From the NCBI GenBank assembly GCA_016218705.1, contig JACRDC010000101.1, positions 1 to 43,364 of the forward strand: a DNA stretch of 43,364 nucleotides. The letters run 5' to 3'. The first letter of the stretch is position 1. The number at the start of each line of letters is the position of its first letter. The notes beneath the pieces are model-generated. The model saw nothing but the letters and a program-made list of their open reading frames with translations. It was not told the origin of the DNA and ran no database searches. The translations under genes were made by a program, and so were the position numbers. Of the stretch, positions 1-7,228 are shown one piece after another. The stretch comes from Desulfarculus sp. (GTDB lineage: Bacteria > Desulfobacterota > Desulfarculia > Desulfarculales > Desulfarculaceae).

Positions 1-1626
1 CTGGCCGTGGGGGGCAAACTGGCCCTGCCGGTGTTCGCCCACGCTGGGGCCGGAACAGACTTCAATGACCTGCACCAGGCCGAGGGCTTAGAGGTCGTGC
101 GCTGCCAGGTGGAAGCTGCCCAGGCCCCAGACACCGTGTCCCAAGCGCCGGACTGGCCAGCCCCAGTGCCTTTCGATAGCTTCCAGGCCGCGCCCCTTCC
201 GGCAGACACCCTACCCGACTGGGCCAAGGACTTCACCCTGGCTGCCGCCGAACATCTCCAGGTGGCACCGGACCTGGTGTTGGCCAACGTGCTGGGGGTG
301 GTGGCCACGGCTTGCGCCGGCAAGCTGTCGGTGGAAGTGAAGCCGGGCTACCGCGAGCCGGTGAACCTCTACATCCTGGCCCCGGCCCCGCCTGCCGAGC
401 GCAAGAGCGCCGCCCAAGCCCTGGCCGTAGGCCCTTTGCTGGCCTGGGAGTCTGAGCAGGCCCAGGCCATGAAGGACACCATCATCACCAAAGCCAGCGA
501 GCGCAAGAGCCAAGAGGCCCTCATTGCCGGCCTAAGAGGCAAGCTGAGCAAGCCGGAGCAATCGGCAAAACGCCAAGAGCTTTTCCAGGAGATAGCTAGC
601 CTGGAAGCCTGCCTGCCAGACGTACCCAAGGCCCCCCGCCTGCTGGCTGATGATTTGACCCCAGAGGCCGCCGCCGTGCTCATGGCCGAACATGGCGAGC
701 GCCTGGGGATTATCTCCGCAGAGGGTGGGCTGTTTGACACCCTGGCCGGGCGCTACTCTGCCGGTGTGCCTAACCTGGATTTGGTGCTCAAGGCCCATGC
801 CGGGGACAGCGTTCGGGTGGACCGCCGCCAAGCCCCGCCAGTAGTGATGCAGGCCCCAGCCTTGACCCTGTGCCTTAGCCCCCAGCCGGAAGTTGTGCGG
901 GGGCTCATGGATAAGCCAGGATTCCGAGGGCGCGGATTGCTGGGGCGCTTCGCCTACGTGCTGCCCCAAAGCCTGCTGGGGCATAGAACCTTTGACGCCC
1001 CGGCCATCCCCGCCAGTGTTCAGCACGCCTATCATGCGGCCATCCATAGGCTGCTGGCCATGACCCACGCTAACGCCATAGACGGCAGGGCCACGCCTCA
1101 CGTTTTGCACCTTTCCGATCATGCCCGCCAGGAATGGCAGGCGTTTGCCAGCGAGGTTGAGCGGAAGCTTGGGGAAGGCGGAGACTTTGAGCACGTCACC
1201 GACTGGGCCGGCAAGCTGCCTGGCCTGGCCGCCCGGCTGGCGGGTTTGTTGCATTGCATGGAGCACCTACCCCAGGCCCCCGGCAAACCCATAAGCCAGC
1301 CCACCATGAGTGCCGCATTGGAACTGGCCGCCGGACTGGTGGGCCATGCCCTGGCTGCCTTCCGCCTCATGGGCGCGGACCCGGACCTAGAGGCCGCCAA
1401 GCAAGCCCTGGCCTGGATTCGCCGCGAGCCGGTTGAACACTTCACCGTTAGGGATTGCCACCGTGCATTACAGGGCCGCTACCCCCGAGCCGCCGAGGTA
1501 CAGGCCGCCTTGAAGGTTTTGGAGGAGCGGGCCTTCATCATTCCCAAGGAACCCACAGCCAAGAGTGGCCCTGGCAGGACGGCCAGCCCTGGATACATCG
1601 TCAACCCCAAGGCGCTGGAGGTGTAG
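1..1626 (+). CDS. TOPRIM/DUF3987-type replication protein, 5'-truncated
   Basis: The reading frame is open from base 1, so the gene begins outside the window; the GTG at 7 is not a convincing start. The first visible residues (GTDFNDLHQAEGLEVV) resemble the end of a TOPRIM primase domain. The next 400 or so resemble DUF3987, a helicase-like domain of phage and plasmid primase proteins, including a degenerate P-loop (PPAERKSA, near residue 130). The inferred role is replication of a mobile element. A coupled small gene starts 2 bases after the stop. The lone primase-type gene next to non-housekeeping genes and a tRNA suggests an integrated element. Family is fairly sure; exact function is not. 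Confidence 0.75.
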   Translation: MAVGGKLALPVFAHAGAGTDFNDLHQAEGLEVVRCQVEAAQAPDTVSQAPDWPAPVPFDSFQAAPLPADTLPDWAKDFTLAAAEHLQVAPDLVLANVLGVVATACAGKLSVEVKPGYREPVNLYILAPAPPAERKSAAQALAVGPLLAWESEQAQAMKDTIITKASERKSQEALIAGLRGKLSKPEQSAKRQELFQEIASLEACLPDVPKAPRLLADDLTPEAAAVLMAEHGERLGIISAEGGLFDTLAGRYSAGVPNLDLVLKAHAGDSVRVDRRQAPPVVMQAPALTLCLSPQPEVVRGLMDKPGFRGRGLLGRFAYVLPQSLLGHRTFDAPAIPASVQHAYHAAIHRLLAMTHANAIDGRATPHVLHLSDHARQEWQAFASEVERKLGEGGDFEHVTDWAGKLPGLAARLAGLLHCMEHLPQAPGKPISQPTMSAALELAAGLVGHALAAFRLMGADPDLEAAKQALAWIRREPVEHFTVRDCHRALQGRYPRAAEVQAALKVLEERAFIIPKEPTAKSGPGRTASPGYIVNPKALEV

Positions 1627-1628
1627 TC

Positions 1629-2012
1629 ATGGCCTGGAGGGACCGCCTGGCCGTGGCCGTGGGCAGGGGGCCGGAACCCAACCCCGGACCCCAAAGCCAT
1701 ATGGACAATATTGACAGATTGACAGAATTCAGCGGGGCGGGGGAATTTTGTCAATTTGTCAATTCTGTCATTAACACTTTACCCCCCCGAATCGAGGATG
1801 CTGCCGGGGTGGGCGAGCCGTTGGAGCCTTTGCTGTCCGAATTCCGCCAGGAGGCGGGAGCCTGTTTCATGCGGCTGGGGGTGGTGGAACTGGCGGTTGA
1901 CCACGGTCTGGCCTGTGGGTTTTGCGCCGGCCAGAGGCGCGGGCCTCAGTGGTGCGACTGGCCGCCCTGCCCGCTCTATGCCCACGTGGCCCGCCAGCGG
2001 GCGCTAAATTGA
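1629..2012 (+). CDS. Small hypothetical protein following the DUF3987 gene
   Basis: 127 residues starting at ATG 1629, with a GGAGGTG ribosome site inside the end of the upstream gene, so the two are probably translationally coupled. A longer frame from 1455 exists but lies inside the upstream gene. The middle (NIDRLTEFSG...FCQFVNSVI) is encoded by a strong DNA inverted repeat. The C-terminal third is Cys/Trp-rich (CGFCAG, WCDWPPCPLY) and could bind metal. I recall similar short proteins behind primase genes on mobile elements, where a repetitive DNA motif rather than the protein is the conserved part. Function unknown. Confidence 0.6.
   Translation: MAWRDRLAVAVGRGPEPNPGPQSHMDNIDRLTEFSGAGEFCQFVNSVINTLPPRIEDAAGVGEPLEPLLSEFRQEAGACFMRLGVVELAVDHGLACGFCAGQRRGPQWCDWPPCPLYAHVARQRALN
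1710..1763. repeat. 21-bp inverted repeat with 12-nt loop inside a CDS
   Basis: Left arm 1710-1730 (ATTGACAG repeated, then AATTC) pairs with right arm 1743-1763 (GAATT, then TTGTCAAT units). In RNA all 21 positions pair, 19 Watson-Crick and 2 G-U. Each arm contains two copies of a TTGACA/TGTCAA unit, and a further copy follows at about 1764-1770. It could be an iteron-like protein-binding site or an RNA structure. It lacks a T-tract and lies in a reading frame, so it is not a simple terminator. Confidence 0.7.
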
Positions 2013-2090
2013 GCGGTGTGTGTGCGGCGGTGGAGTCCATTGTTTTTCTCTATATGTGCCATCGCATTCCAAAATACCAAGGATGAGAAT

Positions 2091-2573
2091 ATGACTCGCA
2101 TGAATGACGTTGAGGTGCAGAGCAGGGTTATCGCCATGAGCGCCGCTGGGTGTAGCAACCGTGAGGTTGCGAGAGAGACAGGCGTTTCGCCTCAGACCGT
2201 GGGCAGGTGGGTCAACAAGCCGGATATCAAAGCCGAAATCGAACGGGTACACCGGGAGCTACTGAAAGGAAGCCTTGATACTGCCCGAGCAAATATCGAA
2301 TATGTGGTTGATAAGTTTAAGCAATATGAGCAAGAAGGCAACAAGGAGTTTGCTGGCCTAAGCCTCAAATATTCGGCGGAGGTGCTGAGGTCTGTTGGTT
2401 GCCTGCCTGCTCACGCGCCGGCTGTAGCCGTTCAGAACATCCTTAGCGCAGACCGGGGCGAGTTGTCCCCTGCCGTCCAGGAAGTGCTGTCCCAGCTTGG
2501 CCGCCGGCTGGCGGGAGCAGACGACGCGATAGACGTTGGAGCCGAGCCCTTGAGGGATGAGGGTGAAGGGTAA
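2091..2573 (+). CDS. Helix-turn-helix protein of the mobile element (terminase-small-subunit-like)
   Basis: 160 residues. ATG 2091 is chosen because AAGGATGAG precedes it; the frame is open further upstream, but those residues look like leader. An N-terminal helix-turn-helix of the Hin/terminase-small type is readable (VIAMSAAGCSNREVARETG followed by VSPQTVGRWVN), with CSNREVA as the first helix and TVGRWV as the recognition helix. The remainder is helical with many Glu/Lys. Base composition is less GC-rich than the chromosomal genes. It could be a phage small terminase, a replication regulator or a transposase-type HTH; nothing nearby decides. Confidence 0.6.
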   Translation: MTRMNDVEVQSRVIAMSAAGCSNREVARETGVSPQTVGRWVNKPDIKAEIERVHRELLKGSLDTARANIEYVVDKFKQYEQEGNKEFAGLSLKYSAEVLRSVGCLPAHAPAVAVQNILSADRGELSPAVQEVLSQLGRRLAGADDAIDVGAEPLRDEGEG

Positions 2574-2582
2574 TTAACCGCC

Positions 2583-3074
2583 CTATTCTTTCTTGATAAG
2601 GGTAAAGAATATTACCCTGTCACCGGAGTCTTTCCTCTTGCAAACACACTCTGATTGGTTATAGCCATCCATCGTGGCCTTATAGCATTCGGCAGCCCAT
2701 ATTTGCCCGCCTCTAGGATGGGACAAAAAGAACGGTGTCTGCCCAATAACTTTCATCTTATCTGGCATGGGACCGGCCCAGACATCCGCGCCTGATGGGG
2801 AAGAATCTATCTTAAGATCAGCAGGGAGGATGTTCCTATTAACAGCAATACCCCTGCTGGCTTTATACTCTTCTTCGGTAATATAGCCCAGGGCTTTAAA
2901 CTTTGTTATACACTGTTCACGGGCTACTAATGCAGTTGGAGCGCCGAGCCATCCCACTCCCATAGTCGAGCAATCTACCAAGTCACCGTTTTGGGGGTTC
3001 ACCATAACCTGGGGGGCCGATACACAGCCCCCCGCCAACAAGCACAGCAGCAAAACCGATGATATTGTTCTCAT
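2583..3074 (-). CDS. PEGA-domain-like lipoprotein
   Basis: 163 residues from ATG 3074, preceded by CAGGAAC at good spacing; an upstream extension of the frame lacks such a site. The N-terminus is a lipoprotein signal (MRTISSVLLLCLLAGGC) with acylated Cys17 predicted. The C-terminal half has a PEGA-like pattern (KIDSSPSGADVWAG, then IGQTPFFLSHP), a small beta domain of surface proteins. Several Cys sit near the end (CYKA, CVC). The gene is clearly AT-richer than the neighbouring chromosome. It converges with the HTH gene, 9 bases apart, and probably belongs to the mobile element as cargo. Substrate or partner unknown. Confidence 0.7.
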   Translation of the reverse strand: MRTISSVLLLCLLAGGCVSAPQVMVNPQNGDLVDCSTMGVGWLGAPTALVAREQCITKFKALGYITEEEYKASRGIAVNRNILPADLKIDSSPSGADVWAGPMPDKMKVIGQTPFFLSHPRGGQIWAAECYKATMDGYNQSECVCKRKDSGDRVIFFTLIKKE

Positions 3075-3373
3075 GAATGTTCCTGTCTCTGGGCAGGCAT
3101 GTGTGGTGGACAGGCCCCCCGAGGCTGGCACAGAAGCCACCCCAAAGGCAAGGGCTATTTTTTGTGGCCAGTGTGTAGAGAGGTTGGAGCAACGGGAGCC
3201 GCCTGGATACCTTACAAACCGGTCCCCCCTGTCCCTACCCCCCGGCGCAAAACATTTCAGCAAAAACTATCAGAGCCACCAGGCAACCAAACATGGCACC
3301 CATGGCTAGGCAGTAGCCTCAACCACGGCCAGGGCCGAGGCCCACCAGAGGGCAAGAGTGCGGCTGCGGTGGC

Positions 3374-3442
3374 GGTGGCACAGCCCCTTCAAGGCCGGTT
3401 GCCCACCCCTTCAAAATAAAAAGTGGCACAGCGGTGGCACAG
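3374..3442. repeat. Direct repeats GTGGCACAG and CCCCTTCAA beside tRNA-Arg
   Basis: The motif GTGGCACAG occurs at 3375-3383, 3423-3431 and 3434-3442, and CCCCTTCAA occurs at 3384-3392 and 3406-3414. They lie in the gene-free stretch 3075-3497, just beyond the tRNA-Arg terminator, where the foreign segment ends. Short direct repeats near a tRNA are compatible with integrase arm-type binding sites of an integrated element, but no integrase is visible here. I see no other gene in 3075-3457. Confidence 0.5.
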
Positions 3443-3457
3443 AATGGGGATGGCAAG

Positions 3458-3489
3458 AAAAAAGGTGTCGGGCGACCAGCCCAACACCT
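3458..3489 (-). terminator. Terminator of tRNA-Arg
   Basis: On the minus strand an 11-bp stem (AGGTGTTGGGC with GCCCGACACCT, one T-G pair) and a 5-nt loop are followed by six T. It begins 9 bases after the tRNA CCA end. This is a textbook intrinsic terminator. Confidence 0.85.
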
Positions 3490-3497
3490 TGAAATCA

Positions 3498-3574
3498 TGG
3501 TGCCCCCGGCGCGATTCGAACGCACGACCTACGGCTTAGGAGGCCGTTGCTCTGTCCTGCTGAGCTACGAGGGC
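3498..3574 (-). tRNA. tRNA-Arg (anticodon CCU)
   Basis: The minus strand folds as a cloverleaf: acceptor GCCCTCG with CGGGGGC, D-arm with AGCTCAGCAGGACAGAGC, anticodon stem ACGGC/GCCGT around loop CTCCTAA (anticodon CCT), and T-loop TTCGAAT. The CCA end is encoded. tRNA-Arg genes are frequent integration sites, which fits the foreign-looking DNA on its 3' side. Confidence 0.95.
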
Positions 3575-3585
3575 TTGGGCTAGGA

Positions 3586-3613
3586 ACTTAACACAGGCAT
3601 GCGCTTCTGCCAA
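3586..3613 (-). promoter_or_regulatory. Sigma-70-type promoter for tRNA-Arg
   Basis: On the minus strand TTGGCA (3608-3613) and TTAAGT (3586-3591) are separated by 16 bases. Initiation would fall a few bases before the mature tRNA 5' end at 3574. Confidence 0.5.
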
Positions 3614-3614
3614 G

Positions 3615-3959
3615 TCAGTGCAGGCTGGGGGGCTTGTCCGGCGCCGGGGAGGGCTGGCCCTGGGGCGCGGACTGGCCGCGCCGGCGCATCTGCATCTCCA
3701 GATAGCCCTTGCTAAAGGGGTAGGGGCCGGCCAGAAAGCGGGGGCAGGGGTAGAGGCCGCAGTCCGCGGAGCAGTGGGCCACCTTGCGCTCCACGGCGCA
3801 TTGCAGGATGGGGCAGGTGCCGCCCAGGAGCCTTAGCTGGGTGGCCAGCTTCTGCTGGGCCTGGGCATGGGTGCCCGGCGCGCAGGGGCCACACTTGCCC
3901 TGGCGAAAAAGCCCGCAGACCAGGCAGTTGATGCCGCAGGCCCCGGTGCCTTCCTGCAT
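3615..3959 (-). CDS. Cys-rich DUF3795-like protein
   Basis: 114 residues from ATG 3959, two bases after the upstream DUF3786 gene ends, so probably co-translated. Nine Cys in a pattern typical of DUF3795-like proteins (CGINCLVCGLF, KCGPCAPG, CPILQCAVE, HCSADC, YPCPRF) suggest metal or Fe-S binding. The C-terminus after about residue 90 is low-complexity and polar. A much longer frame starts at 4118 but lies inside the neighbouring gene and has no start support. The family is common in anaerobes and has no proven reaction. Confidence 0.7.
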   Translation of the reverse strand: MQEGTGACGINCLVCGLFRQGKCGPCAPGTHAQAQQKLATQLRLLGGTCPILQCAVERKVAHCSADCGLYPCPRFLAGPYPFSKGYLEMQMRRRGQSAPQGQPSPAPDKPPSLH

Positions 3960-3961
3960 GC

Positions 3962-4624
3962 TCAGTCCTCCTCGCCGTTGGCCGGGCGGGCCACGGCCAG
4001 CAGGCCCCCCACCAGCAGGTTGGTCAAGGCCCAGAGGCCGTCCAGGGCCAGTTGGTGATGGGCGTGAGCGTCGAGCGCCACCACGGCCCGGGCGCCGAAC
4101 TCCTCGTCCGCCGGCCACAAGAGCACGTACAAGGGCAGCATGGGCAGGCCCGGCACCATGGCCGCCACCTCGGCGGCCCCTGGGTAGGGCTGGCCGCCCA
4201 GGGCCTGGGCCGCCGCCAACAGCCCCTGGGGGTCATGGCCGAAGCGCCGCTCCAGGGCGGCGGTGGCCACGGCGTGGGGGCCGGTGAAGAACAGGGAGCC
4301 GCCGGGCAGCTCCTGGGGGGTTACCAGGCGGCCAGCCGGGGGCACCCCCAGGGCGCGGGCCAGGTGGCTGACCAGCACCAGGCCGGTCTGGAAGCCCAGG
4401 CGCCTGTCCGGCTGGCCGGCCTCAAGGACTCGCCGCGCCGCGACGTCCACCAGGTAAGCGCCGCCCAAGAGGGGCAGGCGCAGAGAGCGCCCCTCCAGTT
4501 CAGCCCCGCAGGCCTGGGCGGCCTCAACCAGGGGCCGGGCGGCCAGGTCGTCCCACAGGGCCTCTGGCAGTTGGTCAGCCCAGCGGAAGAGGGTTATCTC
4601 CTCGGGGTTAGCTGGCTTCGTCAT
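3962..4624 (-). CDS. DUF3786 domain protein
   Basis: 220 residues from ATG 4624, overlapping the end of the carboxyltransferase gene by 17 bases, which implies translational coupling. The sequence has DUF3786 features: a short beta segment (LRLPLLGGAYLVDV), a glycine-rich turn before an FFTGPH motif, and a C-terminal LPLYVLLWPADEEF stretch. DUF3786 proteins occur mainly in anaerobic bacteria and archaea and have no assigned activity. The operon with acetyl-CoA carboxylase and a Cys-rich protein may be chance or may hint at acyl-CoA or C1 metabolism. Confidence 0.75.
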   Translation of the reverse strand: MTKPANPEEITLFRWADQLPEALWDDLAARPLVEAAQACGAELEGRSLRLPLLGGAYLVDVAARRVLEAGQPDRRLGFQTGLVLVSHLARALGVPPAGRLVTPQELPGGSLFFTGPHAVATAALERRFGHDPQGLLAAAQALGGQPYPGAAEVAAMVPGLPMLPLYVLLWPADEEFGARAVVALDAHAHHQLALDGLWALTNLLVGGLLAVARPANGEED

Positions 4625-6506
4625 CGCTGGGGCTGAGCATGCGGTCCACCTTGAGGCGGCGCAGGTAGGGGCGAGGGCCCTTTTTCTTGTCGGGCACCCC
4701 CACGCGGGCGCGGGCGTAGAACTCCAGGTAGCGGGCCACGGCCCGGCGCATCTTGGCCCGGGGCACCACCTCCTGGATGCCGCGTATCTCGCCGTAGTAG
4801 TCGGGCTCGTCCAGGGCGCGGGCCGCCAGGTCCACCAGGGAGTCGGAGCGCACGGCGTCCTCCTGCACCTCGAAACCACGGGCCTTCATCACCCGGGGGC
4901 CGGTGAAGATGACCATGGCCCCCGGCTCGGCCAGGCAGACGTCGCCCAGGGCGGCGTAGGAGGCAATGGCCCCGCCGGTACTGGGGTCGGCCAGGATGGA
5001 GATGAAAGGCAGGCCGGCGGTCTTCATGCGCTGCACGGCGGCCACGGTCTTGTACATCTGCATGAGCGCCACGATGCCCTCGTAGAGGCGGGCGCCGCCC
5101 GAGCAGCACAGGCTGACCAGGGGCCAGCCCTTGCGCAGGGCATACTCCACGGCCAGGCGGAACTTCTCGCCAAAGACCACGCCCATGGAGCCGCCGGCAA
5201 AGGCGAACTCGCTGATGGCCAGCACCGCGGGGTAGCCGTGGATGGTGGCCTGGGCGGTTACCAGCGACTCGGTAAAGGCGGCGCGCTTCTTCTGTTTTTC
5301 CAGGAAGTCGCGGTAGTAGCTGTGGATGTCTTCCTCGGGCAGCAGGTCGTGCACGGTCATGTTGCGGAACAGTTCGTGAAAGGTGCCCGGGTCTGCCAGC
5401 ACGCTTATCCAACCCGAGGCGTCCAGCACGTGGGCGCGGCCGCAGTTCAGGCAGACCTGGTGGTTGCGCAGGTACTCGTCCAGGGGGATGATGGCCCCGC
5501 AGCCCGGGCCGGGGGCGTCCTGACGCTCCTCGCCGCAACGGATATAGGCCTGCCCCGGCTCCAGCAGGCTGCCGTCGCCGTAGGTGTCCTCCACATGGAT
5601 GGAGCCGCTGGGGGCGCTGATGACCTTGATGTCCGGCGGGGCCTTGTGCAGTTGGAACTGCTTCAGGGGGCGCTCGATGAAGCGTTTGAGGTCGTAGAAG
5701 CGCCCCCGCCGCATGACGCCCAGTTCCTCGGAGAGCTCCAGGCGCTTGGCCAGCAGCTTGTCCAGGCTCTTGCGCCCCAGCTCGCGGGCGGTGCTCTTGA
5801 GGTACATCTCGATGTTCTTGGCCAGGCCGTCCACGTCGGTGACCTTCTTGGTGGCGGGGATGATGGTGTCCACCACGTTGAAGTGCCTGAGGTCCTTGCC
5901 CGTGGACTTGCTTATCATCAGCGCGTCCTCGATGCGCGCCGGGTCGCGGAAGATGATGGCGGCCATGGACTCGGCCGGGGCGGTGGCGTAGATGGCGTCC
6001 TCCACCGAGGCCCGGCGGTCGGCCACCTGCAGGGCCAGTGCCCCGCCCGAGCCGCCCTCGCCCAAGACGATGCTGATGGTGCGGATGGGCACGGTGATGT
6101 AGGCCCGGATGAGGTGTGCGATGAAAAAGGCCTGCAATCTCAAGGCGCTGTACATGCTGATGTCGGCGCCGTAGGTATCTATGAAGGAGACCAGCAGGGC
6201 GTCCTCGTGGGGGCCGGTCTCGGATAGCCGGCGCAGGAGCCCCAGCACCTGGGAGTGCTCGTCGGCGTTGAGCATGCCCCAGTTGAGGCGGCCCACGTCC
6301 TGGGCCGAGCGCAGACGGTCGGGGGTGGGCTTCTGCTGGGCCACCACATAGACCAGCCGCTCGCCCAGGTGCCCCTGGCCCATGATGAGCGAGTCGCCCA
6401 CGGACTCGTACTCGCGGAAGTCAGCGAACAGACGCTTGATGACCTCCGAGGACCGGGGCCGGAAGGGGTGGCGGGTACGGGTCTTGAAGACATCAATCAG
6501 CTTCAA
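4608..6506 (-). CDS. Acetyl-CoA carboxylase carboxyltransferase, fused alpha and beta subunits
   Basis: 632 residues. The start is TTG 6504-6506, with GGAG about nine bases upstream. Residues about 1-285 match AccA (glycine-rich GEGGSGGALALQ at 149-160). Residues about 290-605 match AccD: a four-Cys zinc ribbon (Cys324, 336, 352, 355), then the crotonase-fold core with AFAGGSMGVVFGEKF and CSGGARLYEG. The enzyme transfers carboxyl from carboxybiotin to acetyl-CoA, the first step of fatty acid synthesis. In most bacteria these are two genes; here the order is alpha then beta in one chain. An alternative is carboxyltransferase of another acyl-CoA carboxylase, but the split alpha/beta-type sequence favours ACC. 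Confidence 0.9.
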   Translation of the reverse strand: MKLIDVFKTRTRHPFRPRSSEVIKRLFADFREYESVGDSLIMGQGHLGERLVYVVAQQKPTPDRLRSAQDVGRLNWGMLNADEHSQVLGLLRRLSETGPHEDALLVSFIDTYGADISMYSALRLQAFFIAHLIRAYITVPIRTISIVLGEGGSGGALALQVADRRASVEDAIYATAPAESMAAIIFRDPARIEDALMISKSTGKDLRHFNVVDTIIPATKKVTDVDGLAKNIEMYLKSTARELGRKSLDKLLAKRLELSEELGVMRRGRFYDLKRFIERPLKQFQLHKAPPDIKVISAPSGSIHVEDTYGDGSLLEPGQAYIRCGEERQDAPGPGCGAIIPLDEYLRNHQVCLNCGRAHVLDASGWISVLADPGTFHELFRNMTVHDLLPEEDIHSYYRDFLEKQKKRAAFTESLVTAQATIHGYPAVLAISEFAFAGGSMGVVFGEKFRLAVEYALRKGWPLVSLCCSGGARLYEGIVALMQMYKTVAAVQRMKTAGLPFISILADPSTGGAIASYAALGDVCLAEPGAMVIFTGPRVMKARGFEVQEDAVRSDSLVDLAARALDEPDYYGEIRGIQEVVPRAKMRRAVARYLEFYARARVGVPDKKKGPRPYLRRLKVDRMLSPSDDEAS

Positions 6507-6657
6507 GTTAATGCTCCGTTAAGGCCGAAAACCAAGGCGCGGGCCGGTTGCCCCAGCCCGCGAAATCGCCATAATCCTAGTGGAGGGCTGGCCGGGTGTC
6601 AAGCCGACCATAAAAATGGTGATTATCGGGTGGGGTCTTGGCGGGGGGTGAAAAGAC

Positions 6658-6686
6658 TTGCCAGCCCTAACCCCCTCTGTTATATA
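6658..6686 (+). promoter_or_regulatory. Sigma-70-type promoter for tRNA-His
   Basis: TTGCCA (6658-6663), 17-base spacer, TATATA (6681-6686). Transcription would begin near 6693, about 38 bases before the tRNA. The rest of 6507-6730 shows nothing else recognisable. Confidence 0.65.
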
Positions 6687-6730
6687 ACCATGGCACCCCG
6701 CCCGAGGGGATGCGGGTCCTTCCGGCAGGC

Positions 6731-6808
6731 GGTGGCTGTAGCTCAGTAGGTTAGAGCGCCAGGTTGTGGCCCTGGAGGCCGTGGGTTCGAGTCCCATCAG
6801 CCACCCCA
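6731..6808 (+). tRNA. tRNA-His (anticodon GUG)
   Basis: Cloverleaf with acceptor GTGGCTG/CAGCCAC, anticodon stem CCAGG/CCTGG around TTGTGGC (anticodon GTG) and T-loop TTCGAGT. An extra G at 6731 opposite C at 6805 is the G-1 typical of tRNA-His. CCA is encoded at 6806-6808. Confidence 0.96.
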
Positions 6809-6926
6809 CTTCATTCGCAAGAGACAACGACACACCCCGCACAACCATCATCAGGCCCGAGCCAGGCGAACGGCCGCGCACCACCCCGCGTCCCCCTGCC
6901 GGGCCATCCCGCAAGGAGAACATCCC

Positions 6927-7106
6927 ATGGCCAAGGTTACCATCACCATCGAGGACACCACCGAGGGCGGCGTGGAGGTTTCGGCCAACTTCGAGCCCGA
7001 GCTTCCCGAGGACTGGAAGGAAGACGACCTCACCGAGGCCCAGATCTTCGCTCTCATCACCCTGGAGAACATGGACGAGGAGGCCGAGGAGGAGTACAAG
7101 GACTAG
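6927..7106 (+). CDS. Small acidic protein (59 residues)
   Basis: ATG 6927 is preceded by AAGGAGAA at ideal spacing. The product begins MAKVTITIEDTTEGGVEV and ends in a Glu-rich tail (ENMDEEAEEEYKD), with about 20 Asp/Glu and very few basic residues. Third codon positions are strongly G/C, as in real genes here. It lies 118 bases downstream of tRNA-His and is followed by a hairpin. No domain is recognised; the short beta-strand-like start and acidic helix are all that can be seen. Confidence 0.7.
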   Translation: MAKVTITIEDTTEGGVEVSANFEPELPEDWKEDDLTEAQIFALITLENMDEEAEEEYKD

Positions 7107-7189
7107 CCCCGGCTGGTCCGCTCCCCCGGTGGTTGACCCGGCTGGCGGCTCCCAAGGCCGCCGGCAGGGTTTCGTCTTATTGACGACTA

Positions 7190-7224
7190 GGCCGCCCGCC
7201 CCATCCCGGGCGCGGGCGGCCTTT
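7190..7224. terminator. Hairpin between convergent genes
   Basis: Perfect 10-bp stem GGCCGCCCGC/GCGGGCGGCC with 12-nt loop, followed by TTT on the plus strand. It lies between the stops of the small acidic protein gene and the vWA gene, so it could serve both. The T-tract is weak. Confidence 0.55.
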
Positions 7225-7228
7225 GATA

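Noticed and set aside
1710-1763. Intrinsic terminator
   Set aside because: It lies inside a coupled reading frame and has no T-tract; the repeated units suggest another function.
3099-3419. Possible small plus-strand gene between the lipoprotein and tRNA-Arg
   Set aside because: No ribosome site, no recognisable protein features, and it crosses the direct repeats.
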